Origin: Dermanyssus gallinae
Taxonomy: Eukaryota; Arthropoda; Arachnida; Mesostigmata; Dermanyssidae
Assembly (NCBI GenBank): GCA_003439945.1
Contig: QVRM01001811.1
Location: forward strand, 257,542 to 321,541
Direction: 5' to 3'
DNA length: 64,000 bases
The notes beneath the pieces are model-generated. The model was given only the letters and a program-made list of their open reading frames with translations, searched no databases and was not told where the DNA came from. A program made the translations under genes and the position numbers. This document shows, piece by piece, positions 47,480 through 58,505 of the stretch (positions are counted from its first letter, which is position 1; every line of letters begins with the position of its first letter).

Positions 47480-48403
47480 AAGTACCCTCCGCCACCCCTA
47501 TTCCTTGTTCTCATTTGCACTCTTCCTCGAGCATAGGGGTGACTCGGTTGGCCACCGCCATGTCGGGTCGGAGCGATCATTGCCGGTCAACATTGCCTGT
47601 CGTACGTCTTCAAGTGCTTGGCGGAGCAAAAATGTGTGGGTCGAACTTCTCGTATCCTGGGCAGGATCTCCTGCGCCAAGATAGTTGACAGCTTTTCTGC
47701 CTTCGCGGTTAGCTCGTCAGTGCGTGCGTTACTCGAGAGGGCTGTGTCTAATGTTGCACTCAGATATCGCTAAGCGGATGTCTTCGTGTCGCCATGATTT
47801 TTGGCTCGAGGCCGTGCCCCACCAACCAGCCGTTTACTACATCGGTGGCCCCTCGTGCCCTTCCCTGTAAAGCGTCCACCTCACACGCTGTGCCCGGCAT
47901 AGCTAGGCCGTCCGCGTAAACGACGTCTAGACGCCCTCTAATCTGCAGAGTCTCAGACCGTCGTTGTGTGTTCGCCAGGTTTCAGAGTAGAATCCCTAGT
48001 ATGGGTCCCTGTGGGACGCCGGCAGTCATGGCAAACTCTGCGTTTCCGAAAAATGACTGACCTGCTCCCCAGGTAGAAGGCTATAATCTTTTGAAGATAC
48101 AGGGAGATTTCCTTTGAACCATTACGTTTGTAATGATCTGCCAACTCAGTGAGTTGAGGGTGTTGCGGATACCCAGAAGGACAATCATGCACAGTTCCCT
48201 AGACAATTGGCAGCTTCCGCCGGAAACCCGTCTGGACCGGGTGCTTTGCCTCTGGAGGATCGTTTGTGGACGGTTTCCTCGGGGACTTCTATTCTTGAAT
48301 GGACGAAGTCAGCGTGACGCGGAAAGAGTCGACTCACAGCGCTTTTTACGAGACTAGGAGTTCGGTGAATCTCTGCCGTCTTATATTTGGCAATATATAG
48401 CAA
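47480..48403 (-). pseudogene. R1-like LINE reverse transcriptase pseudogene
   Basis: Read on the minus strand from 48,403. RGKAPGPDGFPAEAANCLGN (about 48,250-48,190) is the RT entry motif. After a deletion comes MTAGVPQGPILGILL (about 48,030-47,985), the GVPQGSxLGPxL motif. Then VVYADGLAMPGTACEVDALQ (about 47,925-47,866), the catalytic box with YADD changed to YADG. Then GATDVVNGWLVGHGLEPKIM, equivalent to the conserved WLxxHGLxLAPxK. Further down (about 47,690) NYLGAG may be the 'kYLGV' motif. The distance from KAPG to GVPQG is about 220 bp instead of about 500, so there is an internal deletion. Stops and shifts between blocks, plus the lost catalytic Asp, show it is dead. Confidence 0.75.
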
Positions 48404-48700
48404 ACGGAACTTAGTCGGCCCTCGATCGAGTTCAGCCCATATTCAGCCCCTCCATGATCTTTATGCCGTGATTGGTACCGTAAAATTTCCTACGGCACTA
48501 CTACGGTCCTGTCTTTGTCCCCAAGGCACTCCTTTCGTTGACCAGGAGAAGGCCATATCTTCTTGGCTTCGCTAATCAATGCCACTATGACCCTTTTTCT
48601 GTATTTCCTCGCATCTCAGCATCGATTATTGGACCTCGTTACACCGAGGCCCAAGTTGACCTGTACGCAGTTGAGTTTCGTCGTCTTGCTGCTCGTATTT
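48404..48700. other. unclassified spacer
   Basis: Possibly the more decayed 5' part of the minus-strand LINE. Confidence 0.3.
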
Positions 48701-49200
48701 TTGCCACTACTTACTACTGGTAGCACTTCTACTACCAGTATAACAGCGACGTAAAACGAAAATATGAATTCGATGAAAATTGGTGTAACTCCTATTATTA
48801 CTACTGCTTCGATCACTGCTTCTGATTCTGTGCATCTAGCAGCAGCAACAGCATCACAATCATCACCTTTTCCACCTCCGTTTCTATTACTACTGCTACG
48901 GTAGCTATACAAAGACAACCAGAAGCTCTACGATTACTATCAGAGCTACTGACCACTCCTACTACAGCGGCTAGAATTCTTACAAGAGAGAGAGATAAAG
49001 GGACTAGGAGATAGAGCATCGAAAAAGAGAGATAGAAAGGGGGCGCAGCCGGTGCCAACTCGTTGCCGGCCACATCGCCGCCACCTGGTGACGCGTCGTT
49101 ATCGATCAATCAGTGCTCTTATGGTCAATAATAATAGTAGTAGTAATAGCAGTGGTGGTAGTAGTAATAATAATAGTAAGTTAGGGATCGAGATGAAATT
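48700..49200. repeat. ACT/TAG-type triplet-rich stretch
   Basis: Impure ACT/CTA at 48,700-48,970 and AGT/TAA at 49,125-49,180, with a GA tract at 48,985-49,000. Confidence 0.6.
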
Positions 49201-50155
49201 GAAGTAATTTCTGCTGGTTGACTGGCGAGTGATCCGTGTTCCTTCACCTCCACTCCGTTCCTCTCCTTCTCGCGCGCGCTCACGCACGCTTTCTTTCTCT
49301 GTGACTTTTTTTCACAATTGGCCCGAACGAGCCCGCGGTGACTCGCCCGCCCGCTTGCTTGCTTTGCTTGCATGCTTGCGGCCTCTGGCCTGCTTCAAAT
49401 GTTGGAAGAATAAGAAAAAGAGGACAAAGAAGATGAAGCTGATTGTATATCGGCGGACTGGAGAAAACAGGCGGCGTTGAGCGTCTGTTTGGTTGGCGTA
49501 GTTGTCTCCCCCGCCCCCGTAGGGCTTTCGCGGCAGCCGCCCCCGCAAACGCCCCAGTATCAACAACAGCAACAACAACAACAACAAAAACAACAGAGAC
49601 AGCAACAGCGTTTTTCGACACGGGCGACGAGACACCACAAACAAGTACTTAGCCTCCTCGAAGAGCGTCACCATTCCTACCATCATCAGGAGCGTTTCTG
49701 CCTGCCTGCCTGCCGGACAGCCGGACAACCACCCCGGCCCGCCCCAGTCGGCAACCTTCGCCACCAGTGCTGCTTTTCCAGCCACTGCCCGAACTGGATT
49801 CTGATGAACGAATAACTCATGTCATTGATGAGCTGATCGTAACCGACCGTCTCTAGTTGGATTAAAAGCATTCATTAGTTGATGTAGTTAAAATAGCCAA
49901 CAGCAGTACGAGCAAAAAAGGTGGGTAGGGCACATTCATAGGTGAAGGGTAGGCGCCCTTGGCGGCCGGTCAGTTATAGTGAGTCCAGACTATGTGGGTC
50001 GTACATAGCCGGTACTGCCTCTACATTCACTCATCACGACAATTACTGTTAGTGCTGTCGACAACTACTCTAAGCCTGCTACGACTAATTACGTTTTCAA
50101 CTGTTTCCATCAAACTTAAGTACTCAGATGCTACTACTACTACTACTACTATAGT
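49201..50155. other. unclassified DNA
   Basis: CAA run at 49,560-49,605. (CTA)n at 50,131-50,150 borders SINE copy 1. Open frames overlap on both strands without domains. Confidence 0.4.
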
Positions 50156-50337
50156 AAAGTTTTCGGGCTCACCCTCAGCCAAGATTTAACGTCCACGGAA
50201 CTGTTTTTCACATTGCTTCATAAACGGACCCCCATAAATACAAATGTGGGGCAACGGTGGGGCTCGAACCCGCGCACCTATGTGTCTCCTTCGGCTGCGA
50301 GGTGGAGACTTAATCCACCACGCCACCAAGCTCGACA
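50156..50337 (-). mobile_element. tRNA-derived SINE, copy 1
   Basis: Minus-strand element of about 180 bp. The head (complement of 50,247-50,337) has a pol III A box TGGCGTGGTGG (50,315-50,325) and a perfect B box GGTTCGAGCCC (50,260-50,270). The body (complement of about 50,160-50,246) matches copy 2 through TTTGTATTTATGGGGGTCCG and TTAAATCTTGGCTGAG. The 3' end carries a small GGCT...AGCC hairpin followed by an A-rich tail. It sits in (CTA)n with ACTACTACTAC on both sides, consistent with a target-site duplication. Confidence 0.8.
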
Positions 50338-53240
50338 CTACTACTACGACTCTAACGTTTATGTGTCGCCCGTTTCGTTAAGCTAACTCGCGCCATTGTC
50401 GAAGTTGGGCCAGGCGCGCTAGGAGACTTTCGCATGCGCAAAATCGTCTTGTTCCACCACTGTAGACGCCATCCGCCTTCACACAATGGCGCCTTCAGAC
50501 AACAACAACAACAATGATGATGACGATGACGATGATGGAAGTCGACTAAGACGGACTTCACTCCAAGTAAGTTGTAAAAGAAGCTTAAAGCTTGCCAGCA
50601 CGTGTAGTGGTGATAACGGCCTTTGATCGGGGTTCGATTACCTCGCCATAACTATTGGCTATAGGCGGGCGGCGGCGGCGGCGGCCGTCATCACAATTGG
50701 CGCAAACTAGTACTGTCACACTTTTCTCTAGCTCACTATATATATCTCTCTATCTCTTTCTCTCCTCCCCTAACCCCCACCCCCCCCCCCCCCCCGCGGT
50801 GGCTGGATAATGATGCCGACCAACGCGCGAAGCAGCAGCAGCAGCAGAAAAGCTGCAAGGGAATACTCACGCACGCCACCACCCAAACGATGGTCGACGC
50901 CAAATCAAGCACGCCCCTTGTCGCATAAGCTCGCCAAACGCACGCGAAGCTAGTAGGCGCCGTTTACAAAACTTATTTCACGGGTCACCTGGCACTCGCC
51001 GTACGTACGAACGCACTACAGAAACCAGCCCTCCTCACGCGCACTTCAAGATCACAAGTGGACCCCTTCCACACAGCATTGGCGTCTTCCAGTAGACGTC
51101 ATCCAGGCGTGACGACAAACATGCAGTGGACTTCAGCTAGATCTCGTTCGATTCAATAGAGGACCGGACGTCCAGACCTGATGGATTTAGTGGACTTCAT
51201 ATCTAGACATGATGAATCCAATTCAGTCAAACTTGATTCGCTGGCGACTACGAACAAATCTAACATCGGCTACATTTGCAGTAGTGGTACCAGCAGCAGC
51301 AGCGGCAGCAACAACAGCAACAACAACAACAACAACAGCAACAACAACAACCAATGAGAGGACACCAGGCATTAGCAACAACAATTGCAGATATAACCGT
51401 TAACCTTCTACGCGATTACTATTAAGACACAACACATGGATTGCCTATACCGAGTGGGAAATTTTAGGCAATCGGAGTGACAGGGAGCTCTGCAAGGCGT
51501 CCGCTACTAGTACAAATACACAGAAAAAGCGTTATCCCGTACGAGTGTTGTAATTCTAAGAAACGCTGTGCCATTGAGGGGGCTTGATGAAAAGCCGATG
51601 CGATGTCGCAGTCCAGGTCGGTGCGCTATGAGCGTCATTCCAGTAGATGAGATGTCAACTTATTTTCTCGAGTTTACGCGAGACCAGAGCAAAAAGCCGT
51701 ACGCAGCGCGTTTGGCGTTTTGTTGCCTAGGTATTTGTCAGCTTTTCAAACTCTAAGTTGTGGTGACCAACGATCACATATGAACGTCTGCCGCATTGAC
51801 TTAGTCGAATAATTTTATTTTATTATATAAATTTAAATAATATTATATTCAGGGAGAAAGGAAGCTGTCATATGGGAACAGATACGTTGCTAAAATGATA
51901 TTAAACAGCACCGCACAAAAATGCCAGATAAGAAGACACATCTAGAGAAATCTTTGAAAAATCAACATTACGTGCTCCTGCAAGGGAAACCTTCTGAGAG
52001 ACCATCATACATCACACATAGTGATAGCACATATGCATTGAGCTCGGCCATCAGAAGCAAAGCTACCTGCGCATAATGGCTAAGATGTTAAAACATAAGA
52101 ATGAACTTCAAGAGACGTGTACAATCATATAATCGTATATGCATTAATATGCACGCATATGCCGGAACATTTCGGCATGGACCGTAGATAGATACGTTTG
52201 CAGCAATGGAATTACTTATTATTTTTCCAAATAAAGATAGTAAGGTAGCATAGGTTTTGTGCTGTATATGATATTCAATTCGATGCGCTGGTTTCAATTT
52301 GAGATATAATAAGCGTACAAATCTCATAACAACTTAAAAGCCGTAACACATTCATTGGCACTTTGTAGTCGTAAGGAGCATGCAGTCGCCAAGACTGAGG
52401 ATTGACTTAACTGCGAAATTGACAAAAACGCACCAAGACCAAAAAAATAGTTATCGAATTACGCTACATTTTACCCAAACATTGGTGAACTTAATTGCTG
52501 TTGTACAACAGAACCGTTTGGTCTGCAACATGTCAGACGTAATGCGACGAGTTTTGGCTACTATACCAAATTAAATGTTTAGCTAACCTTTCTATAAAAA
52601 GAACGCCGTTTAACATTTTCTTTCCTATATTTAGTGCAGTAGATTTGTTAGAAACACACCAGCAAAAAACAGGACACAAATCCGAGGACTCGAAACCGCG
52701 TGAAATCAGTCACCATGCTCCCTCAACTGCTGGAACATTATAGCTGTCCACCATGGTTGGACAGCTCCCCCAATGGGCGCGGAAGCATGTGTATATGCTA
52801 ACAACAGTAAGGACTTAATGGCTTCTCTAGACTTGTAGTCTTTTCTTTCTTATATTTGTTTTCTACATTTCCGCCAGTGGTCGGGAACACCACGTTTATG
52901 CCTCACTGTCGCACAGTCCGTCGTACTCCGCTACCTAACGCACGTGTGACTGATTTGTAATGCCTGAATGACACAAATATATGCCAGAGACTTTTTGTCG
53001 CGCCGAAGTTTTCCTTTGCAACGGACTCAGAGACACGGATCGAAGCGCAGAGAAAGGGGGAGGTAGAAATATTTGCAAGTTTGCAAGCTTTGAGCAACGC
53101 GAGCTGCAAAGCTTCAAAGCTAGTAGGCATTCTTTAGCTACCAGCCGACTGTGGCAGACTGTTGTTGTTGTTGTTGTTGGTTTGACTCGACGTTCTTTCA
53201 TTCATTTGCGATTTTTTTGGCGCGGGCCTCAATCAACTCG
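50338..53240. other. unclassified DNA
   Basis: A C run near 50,780-50,797, CAG near 50,832-50,847, CAA/CAG at 51,290-51,350. No recognised gene. Near 52,745-52,766 an almost perfect palindrome, CTGTCCACCATGGTTGGACA. Confidence 0.4.
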
Positions 53241-53790
53241 TCGTCGCTGATCATTGTGACCATCGCCATTAGCATCATAACCACCATGATCGACGTCACT
53301 ATCATCATCATCACCATCATCATCATCATCGCCATCAACATCACCATTATCATTATCATCATCATCATCACCGTAACCATTATTACCGCTGTAGTTCAGC
53401 AGCACATAGTCCAGGCGTGAGAAGCATGGATCATGCACAGCTCGCCATTGTTGTCGTTGTTGTAGTTGTTGTTGCCGTCTGCATTGTCGTCTCATCGTCG
53501 TGATGTTGTTGCTGTTATTGTTGTTGTGCCTTCTTCGTTTTTCTTGCTCTGTTGTCACACCGTCGACAGCAGCCGCCGTAGGCGTCGCTGCCACCGACAA
53601 CAACGACGACGACGACGACGACAACAACAACAGCAACAACAACAACAGCCGCCGCAGGCATTGCCGGCAACGACGACGACAACAACAACACCAGTTACAA
53701 CAACGACAACAACACCAGTAACAACAACGACAACGACAACAACAACACCAGTTACAACAACAACAACAACCGCCACACCGTCACCTTCTT
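53241..53790. repeat. trinucleotide-rich island 7
   Basis: CAT/ATC at 53,265-53,375, TTG/GTC at 53,448-53,530, GAC/CAA at 53,600-53,645, then a CAACACCAGTTACAA-type higher-order repeat at 53,680-53,770. Confidence 0.7.
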
Positions 53791-54324
53791 ATTTATGATC
53801 TGAACGGGCGAAGAAAACGTTTTCTAATGGAACGCCTATCCCGCCCCGTCTCGCTCGTCCCCTGCCTGGCGTTTCTTCATTTGCCCTGCGATTCACGTCG
53901 CTGTATCGTTTCTTCTGTCATCGCATACAGCTAGGTGATAATGTACTTTGAGACCTTTATAGATCAACAACGACGAAGCGCGTCCGTTTGTCCGTCTGGC
54001 CAGAGACGGAAAGAAACACGCCGGTCAGCCGCGTATCACGACGACAACACCGATGGCGATGAACTAGCGGAAGGAGCACTCGTTGTTGTTGTTTGTTTGT
54101 TGTTGTTGTTGTTGTTGTTGTTGTTATGAAAATCACCAGACCAGCATCGTTGTTCCATTGTCAGTGATTGTTGCGCACGCATCCAACAGCAGTTAGTTTA
54201 CAGTCCTGTCGCCGTTTCCTAGGTTGTCAAGGCCCGCTCGACGACTTTCTATAAGTCCCGTCGAGTGGTTAAAGAGCTACACACTCAGTCCAAAATAAGC
54301 GCTAATGGCACACGTACAAATACT
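53791..54324. other. unclassified DNA
   Basis: TTG run at 54,081-54,125. Otherwise nothing recognised. Confidence 0.4.
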
Positions 54325-54526
54325 TTAAACTTTTTTTGGGCTGACTCTCAGCCAAGATCTAACGTCCGGGACATACTAACGGGACTACTTTTCGCATTGC
54401 TTCATAGACGGACCCCCATAAATACAAATGTGCAACGGTGGGGCTCGAACCCGCACACCTACCTAGTGTCTCCTCCGGTCGCGAGGCGCAGGCGAATGCA
54501 CCCACCACGCCACCGGCCTCGACACA
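54325..54526 (-). mobile_element. tRNA-derived SINE, copy 2
   Basis: Second, slightly longer copy (about 200 bp) on the minus strand. A box is at 54,502-54,512 (TGGCGTGGTGG as complement) and B box GGTTCGAGCCC at 54,441-54,451. The body shares TTTGTATTTATGGGGGTCCG, GAAGCAATGCG and TTGGCTGAG with copy 1. The 3' end is a perfect GGCTG/CAGCC hairpin then AAAAAAAG. Flanking direct repeats TACAAATACT at 54,315-54,324 and 54,529-54,538 are a 10-bp target-site duplication, which shows LINE-mediated insertion. Confidence 0.85.
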
Positions 54527-54592
54527 TATACAAATACTGCTGCTGGCTCATTGTTCAAACATTATTGATTTTACGTGACTTATGGCTGTAAA

Positions 54593-54642
54593 TCGCAAGC
54601 ATACATACATACATTTATACATGTATGTATGTATGCTTGCGA
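54593..54642. repeat. perfect 22-bp inverted repeat (hairpin)
   Basis: The left arm 54,593-54,614 (TCGCAAGCATACATACATAC...) is exactly complementary to the right arm 54,621-54,642, with a 6-nt loop. It lies about 65 bp from SINE copy 2. Confidence 0.9.
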
Positions 54643-55316
54643 CTGTATGTGTAGATAAGTTGAGAATGAGTAATTGCTTTGCCCGAGAGATTAAAATGGC
54701 CATTAGTCCTTTTTGAGATACGCCAATTGTATCAGCTCCAAGTATGGCTAAAATAAAGCATGTAATCAATATACATATATACAAAACGAAAACTCGCTCG
54801 ATGTATACGTAAAAAGAAGACCTGTAAAGGTAAGGAGAATTCCTGCGTCTTCAGGTTAGGTATAATGTGCGTGTATATTTTCTATTGATGGCTCTGTTTG
54901 CAAATGCATGCTAGAATCCAAAATGATCCGTATTGGGTACCCTCGCATGTATTTCTCATTGTTACGAGCGAACTACAAGAAAGAGAACAAGAGAGAGAAA
55001 GTGAAAGCCTTTTCGTTACAGTTACACGTATTCTTTAAGTCTGTGCAACTTGCAGTCTGCCGTACATGTTACTGTTGACATTTTGACTGCTATGTGTGTA
55101 TTGTGTGTTTTTATACGTCCCGTGGGGAGCCTCTTAGACAATTTGGCGCGCCGGTGCAATAAAAAGAATAGGCAGGTGGGAAGAGACGATCATCGGATCA
55201 TTTCAATGGCAGGTCTTTGAAATGAGGCGGCTGTCTCATGTCACGCGTCTTTTCTGGCCTGTGCATTCAATTACACTGTTAAGGGCAACATCTCCGCAAA
55301 GCTTACAACTACGTAT

Positions 55317-55375
<59 letters not shown>

Positions 55376-55419
55376 TATACATATATATATATATATATAT
55401 ACATACGCTTGCTAACAGG

Positions 55420-55450
<31 letters not shown>

Positions 55451-55793
55451 CGTTTACTAACTGGATTCACACTTGTCTTCCCAGGAGAGCACGGTAGACA
55501 CTATGCAAAAATATAGAAATATGAAAGATGCTGGCATGTGTTCCCTTTGCGTTTAAAGCAAATGCTGAAAAGTTTTTCCTGCTTGGCAACTATACAAGGT
55601 ATCACCGATGTTATTGCTTCTCGTACATAACAAAGTATTGCTGGTACAATAACGTTCGTCTCACAATGTTTGTTTCCTCTAGAAGAATTCTGACGTGTAC
55701 AGATTAAAAAAATCAACTCCAACAAGTATTTCTTCAAAATTTATTGACTTGCCTCGCGTCGACGGGAACAAACTCTCATAATGCTAAATTTCC

Positions 55794-55842
<49 letters not shown>

Positions 55843-56190
55843 GACTACCAGTCGCGGAATTATGTGCAACTCAAAGGATTGTTAGAAATGTATGCATATA
55901 TACATGGCAACATGGTTATAACTTACATAAACTGGCCTGTTTCAACAGCCTAATTGCGGGTGTAACTAACGACTCTACTGTGCGTCTATTACATATTTTA
56001 TATATTTAATGTTGTCACTTTCTAGAAAAAAAACTAACTCATAGCGGATTTACATACCTGCTCTCCGAAATGAGCAGGGTTGTATTGGTAGCGCTTATCG
56101 AGTCTAAGTAACACAATCGTTAACTGATTCTGACATAATAATGTAGTTAAAGCGTTACTTCATATCAGAAGGGCAAAAATTAGTCATAAG
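54643..56190. other. unclassified AT-rich DNA with several (TA)n tracts
   Basis: (CT)n at 55,317-55,340 running into (TA)n at 55,341-55,373, then (TA)n at 55,381-55,402, 55,419-55,446 and 55,798-55,839. No gene recognised. Confidence 0.5.
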
Positions 56191-56193
56191 CAT

Positions 56194-56682
56194 GTGTATA
56201 TATTTATGAACATTGTCATACTCAAAAATGGGCACCTGCTTGACGGAACGCTTGGCCGGGATTCTGTAACCAGAACGGCATTAGTGCACTTGTTTACGGT
56301 TACGGTTCCTGATTTTCCTGTTCACAACCTTGGCCGCAGGGTGCCAACTCTACTGCGTGTATCTATGTACATATTCAGCCATCAGCGCCAGGTGCGTCCA
56401 CATTATATCCTATCAATACGCAAAGACTGGTGTCCAGCCGATCCACGTGCACAATCAGTCACAACCATACAGCTGGTTATAGTAGTTAAATACCTCTACT
56501 TGGCGACTGATTGTTTGTTTTCACTTCATTTGGTCGAGACGCCAGCGCGACGTGGGTCGTTTTCCTGCTATATAAAGTTTGCGTGCGAGTTATTGACAGT
56601 TTGGCGACGTGAATATTACAGAGTTTATGTCCTTTACAAAACTGTGTACAGCGTGGATAATATACGATGTGACGACAGCTAG
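56194..56682 (+). CDS. unassigned open frame, 162 codons
   Basis: One of the few non-repetitive open frames in this AT-rich part. The translation is hydrophobic-mixed (e.g. LVHLFTVTVPDFPVHNLG, YLYLATDCLFSLHLVE) with no motif that I recognise and no clear membrane or signal layout. It stops about 150 bp before the mariner copy 4 remnant. It may be a chance frame or part of an unrecognised repeat. Confidence 0.15.
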   Translation: MYIFMNIVILKNGHLLDGTLGRDSVTRTALVHLFTVTVPDFPVHNLGRRVPTLLRVSMYIFSHQRQVRPHYILSIRKDWCPADPRAQSVTTIQLVIVVKYLYLATDCLFSLHLVETPARRGSFSCYIKFACELLTVWRREYYRVYVLYKTVYSVDNIRCDDS

Positions 56683-56829
56683 ACACGCTTTATCTTCCTT
56701 GTCATTGCTGCTCCAATAAATCGAAACGCAGCTCATTTTGATATTTTGATTCCATCACCAATGGACGCGGCAGTGCGTCTGAGCACATCATAGCGTTCCA
56801 CTGCAGAGTTCGACGATTGAAAAGTAGCA

Positions 56830-57655
56830 AACTGAACCGACTGTTCAACCGACCGATATTCATCGCCGGATGGCCGCCGTATACAAACGCGGGAGACCGT
56901 GTGTTCGACCAGTCAGTAAGAAAGTGGAGTGCCCGTTTTTGTGAAGACTCGGAATATTTGAGTGATGACCCAACACCAGGCCAGTCAAACAGGGTAGCTA
57001 CGGCAGAACTCATCGGCAATCGGTGTACGAACTCACGGAATGAGAAGTGATCCGCGTGTCACAATGCAAATGCTAACAGTGAGAGCGGGGGCAGCGTTAG
57101 AGCAGTAAGGATAATTGTGCACGACGGGGTTAGGTTACTGGAAGGTGTGCGCGCCGTGGGGTCCGAAGAAGCGCAGCGAACCGCGGAAGGAAACTAGAGC
57201 CGTGCCTTCAACTGGCAAGATGGTAATCACCGCGTTTTTCTATGTCTAAGGTCTGATTCTCATCAAAGTTCTCGGGCACGGAAAACCCATTAACAGTGCC
57301 GTGTACTGTGAGACACTCGGTAGCCTACGCAATCCTATGAAGAGTAAATGGCCCGGGCTGTTCACAGAAGGAGTGATTTTGCTTCTCGCTTATGTGCGTC
57401 ACACATCTCCAGGATTACACGACCAAGTCCAAGTGGGAGAAGCTTGATCATACGTCCTACAGCCCGAACATGTTGCCCTACGATTTCCATCCGTTTTGTC
57501 CGCAAAACTCTCTCAAAAGGAGGCGCTTCAACTTGGACGACAAATTGAAGGTAGAAAAACATAATGAGAGAACTGGCTGTTTGGCTTGTGAAACAGTGGG
57601 GAAGTTGTGCTCAGGCATCTGGTTATTACTTTTAAGTAAAGACATCAATTAAGCC
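56830..57655 (+). pseudogene. mariner transposase pseudogene, copy 4
   Basis: Plus-strand pieces of a mariner transposase in the right order. VRKWSARFCEDSEYLSDDPT (about 56,917-56,976) is the helix-turn-helix region with the DDPRPG-like linker. VPSTGKMVITAFFYV (about 57,205-57,247) corresponds to the SxGKVMxTxFFDxxG block. GHGKPINSAVYCETLGSLRN (about 57,276-57,336) follows. Then KWEKLDHTSYSPNMLPYDFH (57,433-57,492), where the usual SPDLAPSD has become SPNMLPYD, and SLKRRRFNLDDKLK near the end. Several frameshifts occur and the DNARPH block carrying the second Asp is damaged. Inactive. Its wording differs from copies 1 to 3. Confidence 0.8.
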
Positions 57656-57685
57656 TACAGTGTCGTACCTTTTCACTTGCACAAG

Positions 57686-57690
<5 letters not shown>

Positions 57691-57747
<57 letters not shown>
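57691..57747. repeat. (TA)n microsatellite
   Basis: About 28 units, starting about 35 bp after the end of mariner copy 4. Confidence 0.95.
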
Positions 57748-57749
<2 letters not shown>

Positions 57750-58374
57750 ATTATTTATTCGTCCGACATGTATACCTAATAACTCATGTGACACGTTTAT
57801 ATCAGAGGCTCCTAGGACGGCAGCATAAGCGGACATGTTAAAATATCTAGAATTTTCTTAGAAGTCCCCGGTAACTAACAACCATGACTAGCGCACCAGC
57901 CCTTTATAGACCTAGCCTGCGCATATATATATATATATATATGTGTGTGTGGGCAGATATAGTAGCAATACAGCATTAGGAGCGGCTACACAACAACGAA
58001 AAAAGCGATAAAATGAAAAAGACACTAAGAGCTGTGTGGGTACAGGTCAGCATAGCCACTATGGATTTTATCTTTCTCATTTCGAATGGCGCCCCTATTT
58101 TACTATAGGAGGCAAGCCTTACCAGACTACGACGCATGTCCAGTATGCTTGTGACACATATGAAATGGGTGCGTTCTTAGGAGGAAAAGCTTGTCTGACT
58201 CATGCAGATTAGGTACAAAGCTTTTCTCGCCTATTTTCAAACGCATTTTACTTTCTTAAGTAATCTCCTTTTATTTATATTATATCCCTTGTCTGACAGA
58301 TAGCTCCCGGCAGCAGACAGCGGGAGCGTAAACATCTTCGGCGTTACGCGTACATAGTGACTTGTATATATCCA

Positions 58375-58375
<1 letters not shown>
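57748..58375. other. unclassified DNA
   Basis: A short TA/TG tract at 57,924-57,948. No recognised gene. Confidence 0.4.

Positions 58376-58408
<33 letters not shown>
58376..58408. repeat. (TA)n at the 3' end of the R2-type element
   Basis: About 15 units. The element's 3' UTR (minus strand) passes straight into it. Confidence 0.95.
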
Positions 58409-58410
<2 letters not shown>

Positions 58411-58505
58411 AATATTGTGATGATTTATTAATCATTTACAATACGTTTGCACACTCGGCAGTGCTCGCCTTAATAAAAATGGTGGTAAAAAGGTGTCACG
58501 TGAAG
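58409..58505 (-). mobile_element. 3' UTR of the R2-type retrotransposon
   Basis: Short 3' UTR of about 97 nt between the stop codon TAA (58,506-58,508) and (TA)n. As complement it contains CGAGCACTGCCGAGTGTGCA and ends CAATATTTTC. The terminal 62 nt recur at 6,839-6,900, again joined to (TA)n. Confidence 0.8.
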
